Positions 1 to 12,735 of a stretch of 64,000 nt of DNA are shown piece after piece. Every line of letters starts with the position of its first letter. Within the stretch, counting starts at the first letter, position 1. The position numbers and the translations under genes were made by a program. Source of the DNA: Stratiolaelaps scimitus (Eukaryota; Arthropoda; Arachnida; Mesostigmata; Laelapidae). The DNA lies in NCBI GenBank assembly GCA_019614645.1, contig JABWDB010000008.1, positions 62,001-126,000 of the forward strand, in the 5' to 3' direction. The notes beneath the pieces were generated by a model. That model did no database searches, was not told where the DNA came from, and saw only the letters and a list, made by a program, of their open reading frames with translations.

Positions 1-1653
1 AGGCTTCAAAAATGATAGAGATTATAGGGATCGTTGCACTGGGGACAGGGCAATGTTACTATGAGTGCACCTGTGATGTTAAGTGAACCCTTCTGACGAA
101 GGGAATTCCCTCTGACAAAAAGCGACAGTGCTGTACCGCTTCGTCTGCAGAACTTAGCGAGACGGTATCAGGAAGGTAACATGGATACTCCCAATCTCTA
201 GCTTGGGGAGGCCCTGTATTGTTGGTTGACATTATGATGCTGACACAGTAACAACGAAATACTCAGATAATCAACCACGAGTACGTAACAGCTGGGTACA
301 TACAAACTAAGTATGAATAGGTACATACAAACTAAATATGAATTTTATAGAATTCACCCAATTGTGCAAGATAATCATAACATGAGCGGGAATAAAAAGA
401 GCCGTTATCCATCGAATTAGACCTCATTTGTACCGTTTATTCTATATAGACTTATTCATGTGTATATATTTAGCTCCGGTTACAGGATTACAATAATAAT
501 AATAATGTCACTTTTTTTTGTATGGCATTCATCTTGCTCGAGCAAGCTCAAACATTTCATTCCGTAGTCGATATATTCATCATCATAATCTTATTAATTA
601 ATGTTCATTGTTAGGCTACTTTTCATTTACAGGATACTATTGTGACTTTCGTCATAAACTGGACATCTCTATTAATTCCTCTAATTCTTGCACTTTTTGA
701 TATCATATATAACGTGGGCATTGTAGGCAAGTGTGTTTGTCACCTCACCGGCAATTGTGCTGCCGCGATATTTTGCATTCAATTTTCTGCATAGAGGCCT
801 AAACCCCGTCTTGTCTTGTCTCTACCCTTGATCGGAGTCTTCCCTTCACAGAGGGTTGAATGTGTACCCCATTAGCGCTAACTAACTGCTCTTATTACAT
901 ATTTTAGTTGTATTTCTTGTATTAGAACATAGCATGTTGTTGCGACTTCACATTGTGTAAATACATAGTTCATATATCCATTTGTGCTATGAATTTACAT
1001 GAAATGATGTTCCTTGCACGTGTAAATGTGTGATTGTATATATATATATATATATATGTACCTTATATACAGAAATACTTTTATATGAGTAAGTGTCTCT
1101 ATGATATATTTGCGTACGTAAGAGTATATGTACCTCTATATATGCGATCCTATTTACAACATATGTGGAACCACTCACGACATATACTGCGCCGGCATGG
1201 TTTTCAATTTTATTACTGTTATAGACAAGATTTAATTCGTATGACTGACAATCAAACTACCTATAGACACAATAAAGGCGTCTACTAAATTCGGAAGGAA
1301 TATTTCAAAAAGTTTATAGCCGACGGAACATGGTGTGAGGGTCTATTCCCATGGAGAGTTTCTCTCGCGCGTTACGCGAATCACAAACAGAATGTTCTGT
1401 ACATGCAGTATAGTGCAGGTACATCATTGCCGGGTGATGGCATTATATAACTAATGACCCTTGAATAAAATCTATATATATATATATAGTTTGGTGCATT
1501 CTATACAAGCTCAATGATGCGTGTGGTGCAGATACTGGCTGCGATTACTGTTGTTAGGTTTGACTAGATTCTAAAGATAATATTCACAAAGGGCGGGGCC
1601 GCATAGAGATGTCGTTAACCCCTGCACGATAATTCAAGTAACCGCACAACCAC

Positions 1654-1688
<35 letters not shown>

Positions 1689-3533
1689 GCATATAATACA
1701 TACATATATTATGAAACATAAACGTTTCTACAGGTGAATAAATACAATCGAAATTAAATTAGGCTTTTTCGAATAGATATGAAAATATATGGCACATTAT
1801 GTTTGGGTAATTGTGGTGACGACCGGAGCCCGGTAGCCCTGTATCTGTGTCCATAACTATGTCTATATTGTATTTGCAAAAACACTAGCTTAATCTATTC
1901 ATTGGCGTCAAACGTAAACTGCCAATTTATACCGATGAAATGCTTTGTCGACAAATTTTTCAAGCAAAACTCAACGAATTGAGCTCCATCGCGAGTAAAC
2001 CTCTGCAACCCCACCGTTGAATAGCTAATCTGGAAATTGTCTTCTTGAACCTACTGCAATTTCCTATGAACAACTCCTTGCTGATCTTTGGGGAGGTCCA
2101 CCAGCTAAGCTTCGAATGTGTTATATTCTAAACCTCCCGTATATTTTTGCTACACCGAGGGCATTCACGGGAGCTCTTTGAGAAAGTATGAACCGAGCCG
2201 GCAGCGACCGTCACCTCGCACCTTGTAGATCGATATTAGGGCGTGCGTGTAGTTTCTCGTTCAGGACAAACAGATTGTAAAATGATCACGAAGCCTGCTT
2301 CAGCATAATTGCACAACTAACTGCTTCCGCATACATAACTCTGTATGCACACAAATATATATATATATATATATTTGTGTGCATACAGGGTTAGTAATAA
2401 TTATAGTAATTGTCCGAGCGCATAACACAGTCCTCGTGGAATTAACCAAAATTGAATCGTGTCAGTGACACCGAGCTTTGCCCCCATCGGAAGATACGAT
2501 GATAAAGGAACATCCATAAACGTTAACAGGAAGCTACGGCGCTCAACCATTAGCAATTATGTCACTCTGTCTTTATCTGATCCAAATATCAGTAGCATAG
2601 AGCAAGTGACATCTCAAAACTAACTGTGACTAGCCTATGTATCCAGGTAAGTTGGACTTCAGCAAGGATATTGGTGCTGAGATGTTTCAGCCCTTACCAA
2701 AAAAAATCAAATGAAATAATACCTCTTACGTCTCAGTGCTTCATTTGCTCTGATCTGACCGCCTCATGAAGACTAGCTCATATGATTGCGCCACATCGCA
2801 CAAAGGAATTCATTAAGTGATAGTGAACCGCTTCTCGAGATTGTTAGAGTAGACTCTTAAATTATGATTAATGCTTTCGCAGTATACACTACAATCGGAT
2901 CCAATCCCGATTCAAATGTAAAATTAGGGAGCTGCTATCACACCAATGTCTCATACTTTCCCGCGTACGAGATCATCACTGAGATATACCATTCCCCACT
3001 TCGGACCTTGTCAATCATTCGACCCGACAGACGCAACCCAATACAAAAATGAATTCTATAATATATCACCCCGGTGTCTTCTCACGTATTATTGAAAATT
3101 GTAGATCATTCGTTGCCACAGCAGTGCTTGTTCTGGACGAGACTCTACCACCGCTTTCAGCCCTTGGCCGTCGACTATTCATAACCTTTCCCAAAGGGCT
3201 TCCTCGGTGCGCCTCTACCTCCGTGCCAACTTTCCTATACCGTGTACCGAGATGATACATTGATGATTCACAATCGTGCCCAGAAATGCACGAATCACTA
3301 AACGAATGAGAGGGTTCCCTGTGTCCTCGTGTGTGTGTGTCTGTGTGTATATGTAGGTGCCCGTCTGCCTGTCTCTATCTAGTGTATTGGACGTACGCTA
3401 CGGCGACTCGTATCCGCTCGTTTCATATTGACACGTCTCCTTCGCCGCCGTTGTCGCTGGTGTCCCTGAGTATCCATACTTCTGGATCGATCCATCCATC
3501 ATCCAGCTAGCAGCTCCTTTCCTCGATCCTGCC
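1..3533. other. gene-free, AT-rich stretch with TA microsatellites
   Basis: I see no supportable coding exon here. The stretch holds TA dinucleotide tracts near 1037-1057, 1471-1489 and 1657-1685, a long palindrome listed separately at 2336-2393, and a GT-rich patch near 3330-3350. Reading frames present are short, A/T-rich and lack splice context, so they were left out. Confidence 0.5.
2336..2393. repeat. 58-bp near-perfect palindrome centred on a TA tract
   Basis: The central 48 bases (2341-2388) are a perfect inverted repeat: arms beginning ctgtatgcacacaaat flank an (AT)n core. It extends to 58 bases with one mismatched pair (2340/2389). It could extrude as a cruciform or be a tiny MITE-like or foldback remnant. 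TA microsatellites are common in this window, but non-TA arms of 16 bases mirrored exactly are not expected from simple slippage. Confidence 0.85.
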
Positions 3534-3823
3534 CTACCTTCGTAGTGCCACGATGCCATGTACCGCTTTGTGGTGTTGGTTGAGATTGCTTTTATTTGCC
3601 GTTCGGAAGACACAGCCACTGATGACACACTTGAACGGTTTATCGCCCGTATGCTTACGGATATGCTTGTCGAGATTCGAGCGAAATACCGACGAGTAGC
3701 CGCAGTAGGAGCAATTGTATCGTCGAACGTTTGTCGTTGGCGGGAAGCTGGGCAGAGGTGGTATAGTTCCGGCCAGGAGGGCATCTACATCCCCCGAGCA
3801 GAAGACGGTGCTCGATTCGACCT
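3534..3823 (-). CDS. terminal exon of a C2H2 zinc-finger protein
   Basis: Read on the minus strand, this frame has no ATG of its own, so it is an internal-to-terminal exon. It encodes two C2H2 fingers. Finger one (about 3713-3651) has perfect C-x2-C-x12-H-x3-H spacing with F and L in the core positions, followed by an HTGDKPFKC linker. Finger two has C-x4-C-x12-H with a second H after three or four residues. The protein ends in GIVALRR and a stop at 3534-3536. Upstream of the fingers is a proline/threonine-rich stretch. The frame stays open to 3920, where there is an in-frame stop. The acceptor is uncertain; an AG directly before 3823 or 3821 is the best candidate. C2H2 fingers of this type normally bind DNA in the nucleus. 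Earlier exons would lie at higher coordinates and were not found. Confidence 0.75.
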
Positions 3824-4851
3824 CTGGTTGGCGGTCGTCAATGAATTTCGCGCGATGGGGGGTGGCAGGTTGATGTTTGCCGGCACGATACAGATATACA
3901 GACGAAACAAACGGGAACAGTTATGGTCAAACGTTAGATGAATAATGTACTTCGTGTTTGTCTATCGAAGAAGAACAATTCACCTGATAGAAAATCAAAA
4001 AGTCGATTTTTTTCGCGATCTTAAATGATCTATTATGACTTGTCAAGTGAGAATTAACGCACGCTCAAATTCAGATGGACATGTTCGCAAAAAAACAATT
4101 TCAATGTTACTAGATATATAACATAGCGGCCACACACAGGTGGGGTTGTGTATCCCAAAGTGTTTGTTTGTTGTGGAACTTGAACATGGGATTGTTAGAC
4201 TTAGATATGGTCACATGGTTTCCTGTAGCCGTATTTTACATAATGGCGGGATAAAATGGAGGCACATTTTTACTAAGAACACCATCGACCGTTTAATTAA
4301 AGCAAAATAAATGCATGCAATGCAATGCACATAAAGGAACAAATAGCACTTGAGCGTTTGTTTTAGAGAGTTTAAACTCATTTTCAAACACGTCGAAAAT
4401 GATATATCTATGTTGGAGAATAATTACAACAGTAGTTTATTATTATTATATTATATAAATGTATTCTTCTGCTTGCTACGTCTATCAAATCAGTCCGATA
4501 TATATATATATGTATATAAAAGGATCACGTTTATAATTGTCCCTCAGACACACGTGAATATATCAATTTCATTCACATACATAATGATCTTAATCCCGAC
4601 TAATTGGAGCAAAATAAATTTGAGTCAAATTGCTATTATTTAATATGAACAACTATTAAACGCATACGATATTTCACTTTCGCCCAGGCTAGCAGGGACT
4701 GAGGGCTTTCAGTGACGAATACGTGAAAATGATTAAAAAAAACATTACTCCAGACGTTGTTTGCTTATCTAGCTATTTATCACTGTTTTCAAGTTTACTC
4801 AGGTGCAGCACACGCCAGCTGTCGGTCAACCACTCGTCATTCCGCATTCAA

Positions 4852-4880
4852 TTCCACCACATGTTCAATATGTGGTGGAA
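4852..4880. repeat. short perfect hairpin, 11-bp stem, 7-nt loop
   Basis: The arms ttccaccacat and atgtggtggaa are exact reverse complements separated by seven bases. Function unknown; it may be coincidental or part of a degraded foldback element. Confidence 0.6.
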
Positions 4881-5267
4881 ATGAGTGTGGAGCAAGCAAC
4901 AATATAATCGCTTTTTTTTTTTGTACATACATGTATGCGATTCCTGTCGGCAAAAATCCACATGATAACCAGTGATTGCTTTTGTTAAATAAAGGGGATC
5001 GCACTTTGTCTGCGTATTATCAGAAAGGTAAACAATACAGTTTTAATAAATGCGCGCGATTTCGCCGCTAGCTGGCCCAGTAAAGGGGTTCCAGTAGAGG
5101 TATGACACTACCTAACATAGCCACACACATGCGAGGCACACGTCAAAACAACACTCCGTCAGAGTGCTAAGAACTCGCACTTATAAAACATGAACCTCTC
5201 AGCTATGACAGAGAGCAGTCAAATACGAGGCGAGGAAGGTCCCTCTACGTCAAGAGAACGCACTGGA

Positions 5268-5415
5268 TGTGGCCATTTTGGTCTCGATGAATTCGCGATC
5301 AAGAAACGCGGCGGCTTGCCAGCTCACAAACCGTTACATAAACCGTTCTGGTGGAATCCGCGCGTTGGAAGAAAATTCCCTCATTTCGAAAAAAAAACCG
5401 TTGCGCATTTGCATT
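5268..5415 (+). pseudogene. possible C2H2 zinc-finger relic
   Basis: The frame starting at 5268 reads C-x2-F (the second cysteine position reads Phe, TTT, one base from TGT), then a FAIKK segment, then L-x2-H-x3-H (LPAHKPLH) followed by KPF, the typical finger-linker order. A second decayed finger may follow, with GRKF and later AHLHLK. Spacing in the first finger is not canonical, so this is a relic at best and could be chance. The last part overlaps the start of the dispersed repeat at 5398. Confidence 0.3.
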
Positions 5416-5510
5416 TAAAGGGGTCGGTGTTATGAAGCAATGTCGAAAGCAGTTACGTGGACGTTAAATGTTTAAGGCTGTGAGTCAGTCTGGAAAATTT
5501 ACTTAGGCAG
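5398..5510 (+). repeat. dispersed repeat, same family as the tail at 37362-37471
   Basis: About 110 bases align with 37362-37471 over their whole length: shared blocks include atttgcat, taaaggggtc, tgtcgaaagcagt, gtgagtcag and ggaaaatttact, in the same order and spacing. The 37-kb copy is preceded by a tRNA-like head with A- and B-box motifs, but no such head is recognisable here, suggesting a truncated SINE copy. Confidence 0.75.
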
Positions 5511-5826
5511 GATTCGATTCGCAGTGACAACTGATTTCACCGGAACTTGATTCCTTGTTCCATATAACGTAATATAACTTTCACGGATTATATACGTTTT
5601 GAGGACAAAACTTAGATGGCTAGTGTGTTTTGCTAGCTCATCTAGTTCGCTTAGCTGCTTTATCAGAGCTGCTCATGAATCTGTCATGTTTTATGCGACG
5701 CTTGATATTACAGAATAACGGAAATTCGATTGCTCTTGTTGGTCAGATCGATTTGACTGCGTGTCGCAGCATATAAACCACTTAAAACTTCAAGCACCGC
5801 TTCCGAACATATATGGAAATTTTCCC

Positions 5827-6318
5827 TTAAACAGAATACTCAGACAGAGTCATTACTTCGCGTGGACATAAACCCATGCGGATTTGCGCTATGCGAAGAT
5901 ATATTGTCAACCAACTCTGTAAAAAATATGTTACTGCAAACTCATGTCTCCGAATGAAATATCCGTATTCAAGACGCAATAAAAGATTGTTTATTTGCAG
6001 CGTACTCAATTTATTGTTACACAGACAAGTGGCAATGAACTTTAGACTTCTTAAAGGACAATTCCAATACGCAGTTCGAACAGTTGTCAGGGGTTGACAG
6101 CCTTCAGCCACACGTCGAAATGGAAGAAATCTGCAAGAATAGGCCAGTATTATTTTTCTACTCAGAAGACCCACTTCGCTACTATGCGAAGACGAGGTCC
6201 ACGCAGGGCGGCGATTGATTCCTACGACATAAGCGGCGAAGGGGTAGGGACCACACAGCCGCAAGGTCGGCACGCACGAACATGACCGCACCGTTCGAAC
6301 ACATTTTTTATATTTCAA
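5827..6318 (-). pseudogene. long open frame, possibly decayed zinc-finger sequence
   Basis: A 163-codon minus-strand frame is unusually long for this AT-rich stretch. Two segments (a PFAAY block and a YSC-PFRRVAEG block) resemble the finger cores of C2H2 arrays, but cysteines and histidines are largely missing and spacing is broken. I do not assign a function. Chance is a serious alternative. Confidence 0.15.
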
Positions 6319-6429
6319 TCTTCACTTGCTTAGAGGCTGCTATGATATGTCAGATGAACGTGATCTACTGGACTTTTTCAATGACCAAGTTATGTGTTTT
6401 TGCCCTCTTCATTAAACATTTAACTTTCT

Positions 6430-7070
6430 CCGATAGCGCAAAAACAAGCATCCCTTCCTATTAGTATGGGAGGACTTGCTTTGACAGAAGCAGCTTCTTT
6501 GGCTGGACCCAGTGTTATCGCGTCGGTGTATTCGATTTCTGATTTGGTCAAGAAACTTGTAACTGAAGATACTTGGAGAGATGAACTTAATGCGAAACTT
6601 AACCTATCTAACAAGCTACAGTTAGAAGATTTGGGGATTCAACCCAAAAAGAAGCAGCTTTTTCATGACTCTGCTCAAGACTGCCTCCTTGATCAGGCTT
6701 CGAGAGATGTGGGAGCCAGATTGAAGGTCCTCACTAGGCCTTAGACGGGAGCATGTTGCTGTCTTTCCTTTCTCTCAAATGGGAACTATACTTGATGCTC
6801 AATGTACCCATCTTGAAGTAAGTTTTCGTTTGAGAAGTAACCTAGTTTCATCAAATTCCTCTTACTGTGGAGAACCGGTGTATCCATTATTGTATAAATG
6901 CTACGGAGGCGTGGAGCAACACAGCCTGGTCACGCAGGCAATGCAGCTGAATAAGACGCCTCATTAATGAATGTCCTTATTAATGGGACGACCACGGTTG
7001 TAATCCTTAAACTATCAATTACATATGACGAGAGAGGTTATCGTACGCTACATTAGAACCACATGCAACT
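6430..7070 (+). mobile_element. decayed C-terminal fragment of a non-LTR reverse transcriptase ORF
   Basis: The first frame reads QASLPISMGGLALTEAA followed by an A-rich, IAS-containing segment. This fits the post-thumb motif of many metazoan non-LTR reverse transcriptases, where a LP-x-GGLG motif is followed by LA..AFLAS. After a stop near 6742 the similarity resumes in another frame: a GTILDAQ segment, a serine-Phe-Arg-Leu-Arg block and then CGEPVYP, matching the W-ALP..GT-LDD...RLG...C-CG order of the same domain (family knowledge). At least one frameshift, several stops and no upstream palm domain indicate a 5'-truncated, dead copy. The end is uncertain; a possible continuation around 7047-7062 is weak. 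Confidence 0.6.
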
Positions 7071-10000
7071 GAACGTTTATGCAAAAACGTTCTTTAGATA
7101 TCCAAAGAGGCGACGCAGTTTCGATTTTGGGCATGCGCAGGGGAAAATGGGATCTTCTTGTTTTAAATATTACCTTAAAAAATATATATGTATATATATA
7201 TAGGCTGTTCTTAGATGTATTCCACGTTCAAACCAAAACGAATCACTGAAAGTGAACACGCTTAGTGTGAATCCAACAGGTGAAAGGTTGTAACCGTTAG
7301 TGACCGTGTTATGTAAATAAATATATAAATATATATATATATACATTGGGAAAAGCAATTGTGTCCGGTCAAGCCCAGAACTCCTTGCATTGTTCGCCAA
7401 GGCGATTTATATAGCCCCAATATAGGTGAGGGCCCTAATAGTATATTCGATCTCATCGTCAATCAAATGCGTATGCCAGCAAATTGTATTCTGTACTATA
7501 ATAATCGTCATAAGTCGTTATAATAAAGTATTTCTTTTCATGTATTTATGGTTATAATAATACAATGGTGACTTATCCATTTTTTGCGGCATTCTAGCCC
7601 CTCTTCCTCGATCCAGCGGTCGCGCCTTATTGCGTGCACACACATACACACATGCACTAACGTCATCCTGAGATTTATGCACAGAGCACTTCCTGCAAGA
7701 TCGCACCGTAGGTTTTCAATGCAATTTTTCTTTGTTGAAGTTGCACGACACTGACTGGCAGCATTTTCTCAATTTGTATTTCTTAATCATCATAGATGTA
7801 AACTACCACCTCACAGCATTGAGGATAGATGAAGACTTTGTTACAGCACTTCGCAGCATAGCGGCTGCACGAAAACGCGCCCACAGAGCGAGAACGACGA
7901 GTTCATTTAATCTTCGATCGTTATAGCTATCATTTGTGTCAGTGTCGTCGCTTGATTGTGGTCCACGATATCAATCGGAAGACCATCTCATGCGGGGGAT
8001 AGCTTGCATTATCCTTTTGGCTTGGCGGGCCTAACTTGCAGTTATCTGAGTGGCTTGTTGGATTGATGAATTGATTGATGGGCATCGATGGAACGAGACA
8101 ACACTCAACGGACAATAACTAGAGTAATCCTGAGCATACCAGACTAACACCGGGTTGAGCGGTCTGTATGCATTTATGACACGCTCATGGCGGATTCCCT
8201 GTATATGCACACATATATGCAATATATTATATTATACCATCAGAAATAGTTCCACGACGTATACACACTCTTAGTTATTGCCAGAGGCGGATAACATTCG
8301 CGATATTTCGCGCACATGAAGCAGCAGAGCACACAACAACGAAGTACGTCTGACCACTCGATTGTGGACAGACACCACCGTACTGAGTATCGCGCTCCTC
8401 ATGATCGTGATGCTGAGAGAATGTATCCTTCACTGGGAGCACATCTGAACCTCCGGGGTCATCTCGACAGCTCCGTCAACTGTCGCACGGAACGCTGCCC
8501 GTGGGGATGTCAGGTGGACTGCGGGCGACTAAGTACTCTGGACGGCAGTGGTTAGTACCATTTCGTGTTTCACACTTCGCCGTCATAGTTCCGTAGAACT
8601 AGCAGTGTATCAGCTGTTCGATGCCAGCAACAGTAACAGCAGGAGCAGCAGTTAGGTTCCCTGTTCGGCTTGACACAGGCGTTGGTGAGCTACAATAGAC
8701 AGAGAGTTGTATGGATGGCGGATGGGAAGCTCGCTATGCAGTCGTTCTGTCGGCTTACCGACTCCTTTATTCGAATGCATTCCCAACATAGGGAAAAAGT
8801 ACTACATACATATACAGGCACGCAGTGTACTCTGCCAGTGCATTGGTAATAACAGTGGTACCAGTAGATGACAGTGAGAGTAGCGCGAGCGAGAGAGAGA
8901 GAGATAGAGAGAGCGAGAAAACGGCTCGATGGTGTCGGGGTTCGTGTCTACGGAGTTCTCGCAGAACCCAAACACTGGTAGACTCCGACCCAGTGCGGTA
9001 CTCACTCGAAACACTCAGGTGGTCGCTTGCTCGGCGGTTGTGTCTTGTGTGGATATCTGGGTTCGGCTGCTAGGAACATGGGAGAGAACGAAGTCTGCGC
9101 TCGCATCCTGAGGCCAGTTGGGTCTGACGCTCAGTACACAAAGCGTGAGAACTCCGTTCTCGCGCTCCCTAGCAAGATTGAAACGGGTAGGGCGCGGAGC
9201 CCTGAATGAAATGGGTGCACAAGCTCAGGCGAAATTTGTATATCGAAAAGCTTTCCTGGACGACAATCGTACATTCATAGGATAAACATCCATTGCTAGT
9301 TCGAAACGAACCCAGATCCCTCCTCATTCGAAATCGCTGCCAACCCAACTGCAAACCGCTTGCGCAACAAACAAGCTGGTGATGACAAGCTATGCTCGGA
9401 CACTTACATTGGCGGACTTTATACAGAACATGCGATCCTACGCAACAATCAATGCAGCGTCCATCCGTTCCATGATTCCTTTTCTCCACTGCCTTGGTCG
9501 GCAACTCTTGTTACTTTTTGGTGCAGAGTTACATTGGTCGCTCCGTGCATAACTCGTCCAAAAACGTATTCGTTGTAGTAGCAAGCGATTGTTACTCGGG
9601 TCGATCGACGCATGGGATGAATACAAGATCTGCTTCGATATTATAATAAAAAAGGCAAAAAATAGCAACAGCAGCTGCGCTCAACAAAAATGTGTTTTTT
9701 TTTCCTTTATGATAGGTGCTCACACAGTAACGATATTGAGAAACGATTGTCGAAGAGTTTTCGATGATGTTGCCTCCCGTGCCTAGGCACGAAGCCTGCA
9801 CGACTTTTGCGGCAGCTTCTGCGCGCCACCCTTAGCATCGCTATAATGCCCACCCATATGGTCGCGTGCACACACACAATGTACTCCATCTGACAATAGC
9901 AACAATAGCAAACAGATTCGTTGATAGGAAAATAGTTGACATTCGAAACGGTTGGACGATGAAGGTCCCACTCGTCAAACTGCGCGTGTACATCACTCTG

Positions 10001-11195
10001 TGTGCTGGCCACGACTGGTCGAAAAGAGGCAGCCTTGGAGGGCGAATCTAATACGCCACAACGCAGTATGTGATACACGTCGCCCAGCTACCAGAGTGTG
10101 TACCAGCAGGTAGACGTGGCGGTGGGTACACTTCTCACGTACAATTCACACATTCATCAACGAGTTCATCCCGAAAGACGACGAACAATTTTGACAAATG
10201 TGCCACTGCATCTTGGTGACAATACGTGTTGTCGTGAACTCTGAGGGCCAGAGCAATGTTTTACGATGCCCGATAGTAGAATGACCGCTTTTAGTTTACG
10301 CGCAATTTCTCCTAGATAAAATAACGTTTAATATACCTATAACAGGGGCAAGTTGCCGTAAGAGATTCTCGTCCAGCTAATCATTATCTTAGTCCAGCCG
10401 AGTGTGTGTGAGTGTGTGCGTCTGTGTAACCATGTCGTGGTTTAATTCGTTCTAACATAACCAGTAGACTGATTCTCCTCATATATAAATCTTATAATCT
10501 GATCACTGTGCCAAATATGTCTCATCCGTCTGTCTACCTAACTCAACGAAATGAATACATAGCTTGCTTGTGCAATGTGCACAATGCACAATTTTGTTGA
10601 GATGAATCGTCACCCATGGTTCCCAATAGGAAAACATCTGCGTGATTCAATCAACAAACAAACAGCTAACATATGTTGGCATGTGCAACATATCCCAAGT
10701 AACTCCAACGACATAGTTTGACACAGCGTGTGATGATAAGGCGTTCGTCCGCCCCGAGACATAGAGACGATAATTGGACAGAGTCAACCGGTCTTCTTTT
10801 CGCGAACGGCAAACGCTGAGATGAAGTAAATTCGCATCTTCCCCTAACGCTTTGAGTCTTGGAGTTTTAGGATGATTGATCTAGATTTGCTCCCGATCGA
10901 CGGATCAACTACTGCGAGTACCTGTAGGTCCGGAACTCTATTCGCACAATGCTACGGGAATCAATCATCGACCTTTGTTAAAATCAATATTTGCTTAGGT
11001 TCAATGGACTTCGTGGCGTACCGATTTGATTGGCGTGCTGTGGCCTACTCGAGATGTTCGATACATTTTCCCATCCGATGGATAATGATAATTTGTCAAC
11101 GCGTTCGCTGTGTCGACTTGCCAATATTTACGATGATTTTGTCGCGTTTATGATTTGACGTCATTTTCTGTAGAGGCTAGCAAGCAATAGCGCAG
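7071..11195. other. no recognised gene
   Basis: TA tracts lie near 7185-7202 and 7330-7343 and a GA tract at 8897-8923. Open frames on both strands reach about 120 codons (for example 9707-10078 minus), but I see no domain, no splice-consistent exon and no paralogue support. A weak zinc-finger-like patch is listed at 9169-9300. Confidence 0.4.
9169..9300 (-). pseudogene. weak zinc-finger-like relic
   Basis: The minus frame reads YECTI, then ESFS, then a leucine-rich helix position and THFIQGSAPYPF before a stop. The order resembles Y-C..C..F...L..H...H-G..PF of a C2H2 finger, but the second cysteine and first histidine are replaced and the helix is one residue long. Recorded only as a possible relic. 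Confidence 0.15.
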
Positions 11196-11318
11196 TGGAC
11201 CGTGAAACATCCGCGGATACTAAAGCCTCAGGGTCGCCTGTACCAAAGGCGAAAGACGAGATCAACAGGGGCTTCGAAGTTGTCCGAGTCTACAACTGTG
11301 TCAGAAATCGCTACCTTG
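11196..11318 (+). CDS. possible internal exon, unassigned
   Basis: A 40-codon open segment lies between a fair acceptor (gcgcag before 11196) and a donor ttg|gttagt at 11319. It encodes a charged, serine/proline-containing segment ending in VRVYNCVRNRYL. Acceptor phase 1, donor phase 1. It lies upstream of the RanBD1 exon on the same strand and could belong to the same gene, but its phase does not connect to the phase-0 RanBD1 exon without other exons. No domain recognised. Confidence 0.2.
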
Positions 11319-12735
11319 GTTAGTAGCAGAAACAGAAGGAAGAAATTTCGCTCTGACCCCAATCGCTGAAGTTTGTAGCGTTGGCTCGAACTACGACAGT
11401 TACTAGCCCAGCTTGAGCAGTTTAACTTTCGAAAGCCGTACCTACATCATTCGATTTGGATCTTGGATTTCTGCGCATGTAGTTCATTCGAACTGATATC
11501 TCGCCCTAATCTAAAATGTGGGAACAGTGGGCGGTAGGCCATGGAGTCGTTGGGTACCACACCTTCGAGGGAGACATTCCCTAAACCTCAACGTTCTGCC
11601 AAGTGCTCAGCTTGCACGAAACCTTAAGTATTTGAGGATGAATTCAATGCTTATCATTTAGGTGTTTGATTAGCAATATCTAATATGAGTTCTGCGCTTA
11701 TTACAATTATTATTATTATTAAGATGCCTCTTTTTCACGATGCGTGTTGTTCAGTGGAAGGCTCGTCCCGAGGAGAACATCGCACGAACTATGCATGTTT
11801 GAACGAGCCGCGAATGGTCACGGAGGCGGAAATACCCACAACGTCCTACGAGATGTTGAGACAAGCGGATATCGAACGCCAACTGGCCGACGCTATAGAC
11901 AATGATTGGTCAGGCGACTCACAACGAAACTCTACCAGGTTCGAGATAATTTCTAGCGCCTCCTCTCTCTCCTCACTCTTATCCTTGCTTCTCTTTGATC
12001 AAGGAGCCATTTATGTTGTTCAAATATAAGATAGGTGGAATCCTTCTGAACAAATGTCAAATCTAAGCAACGAACCGCTCGATAGCACTGCAAATTTTGC
12101 CCTACCTGCTAACTCCGTATACGATACATATGTACCTACCACACAATATAATGCTCGATGTGGATACTAGAGTCGGTGAAGTGGAAGTCGATGAGGGTTT
12201 CTGAAAGAGAAGTGAGTTCTGTTCCTGCGAGCCGATTTATCAAAACGGTTATTATTGTTATTAGTGAGTTTCAAGCAAATTAAGGTAAATCGCTGTGTGG
12301 GCTTATCAGTGTGTCTGTCTGTCTATCTGAATGTTTCGCGCCATTCGTTGATAAGCTCCGCCTTCAGATCACTGGTGTGTCTAGTCGGAATATACAGTAT
12401 GTTGTGATAGGTGTTATCCTACTAAAATTATGAACGGAGACTATCTGAATATAAGAGCGCCTTGCGAGATAATATTCAGGCCCACGCCACTAGTTCGCTG
12501 ATCGCTAGGTAGCAGAATACCGAAGATTTCCCTCAGCCTACTTTTGCTGCTGATGGTGTTTCAAATATGTTGAGCTATGTTTTGCCCACGGAGAGCGTTT
12601 GGAAACGGTAGCCTTGTTCTGTTCGTCATATGACCCCTAGGCAGATGGCAGTAAATGACTACACCATGCAACTGTGACATGCAAGTGTTCAAGCGGAGAT
12701 TCATTATAACTCATTCACGTTCGTTAATATGACAG

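Larger units (their letters stand above)
3924..6429. other. no intact gene; repeats and decayed frames
   Basis: Between the zinc-finger exon and the retroelement fragment I see only relics: an 11-bp-stem hairpin at 4852-4880, a zinc-finger-like decayed frame near 5.3 kb, the tail of a dispersed repeat at 5398-5510, and a long minus-strand open frame at 5827-6318 of doubtful meaning. TA-rich sequence lies around 4.5 kb. Confidence 0.4.
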
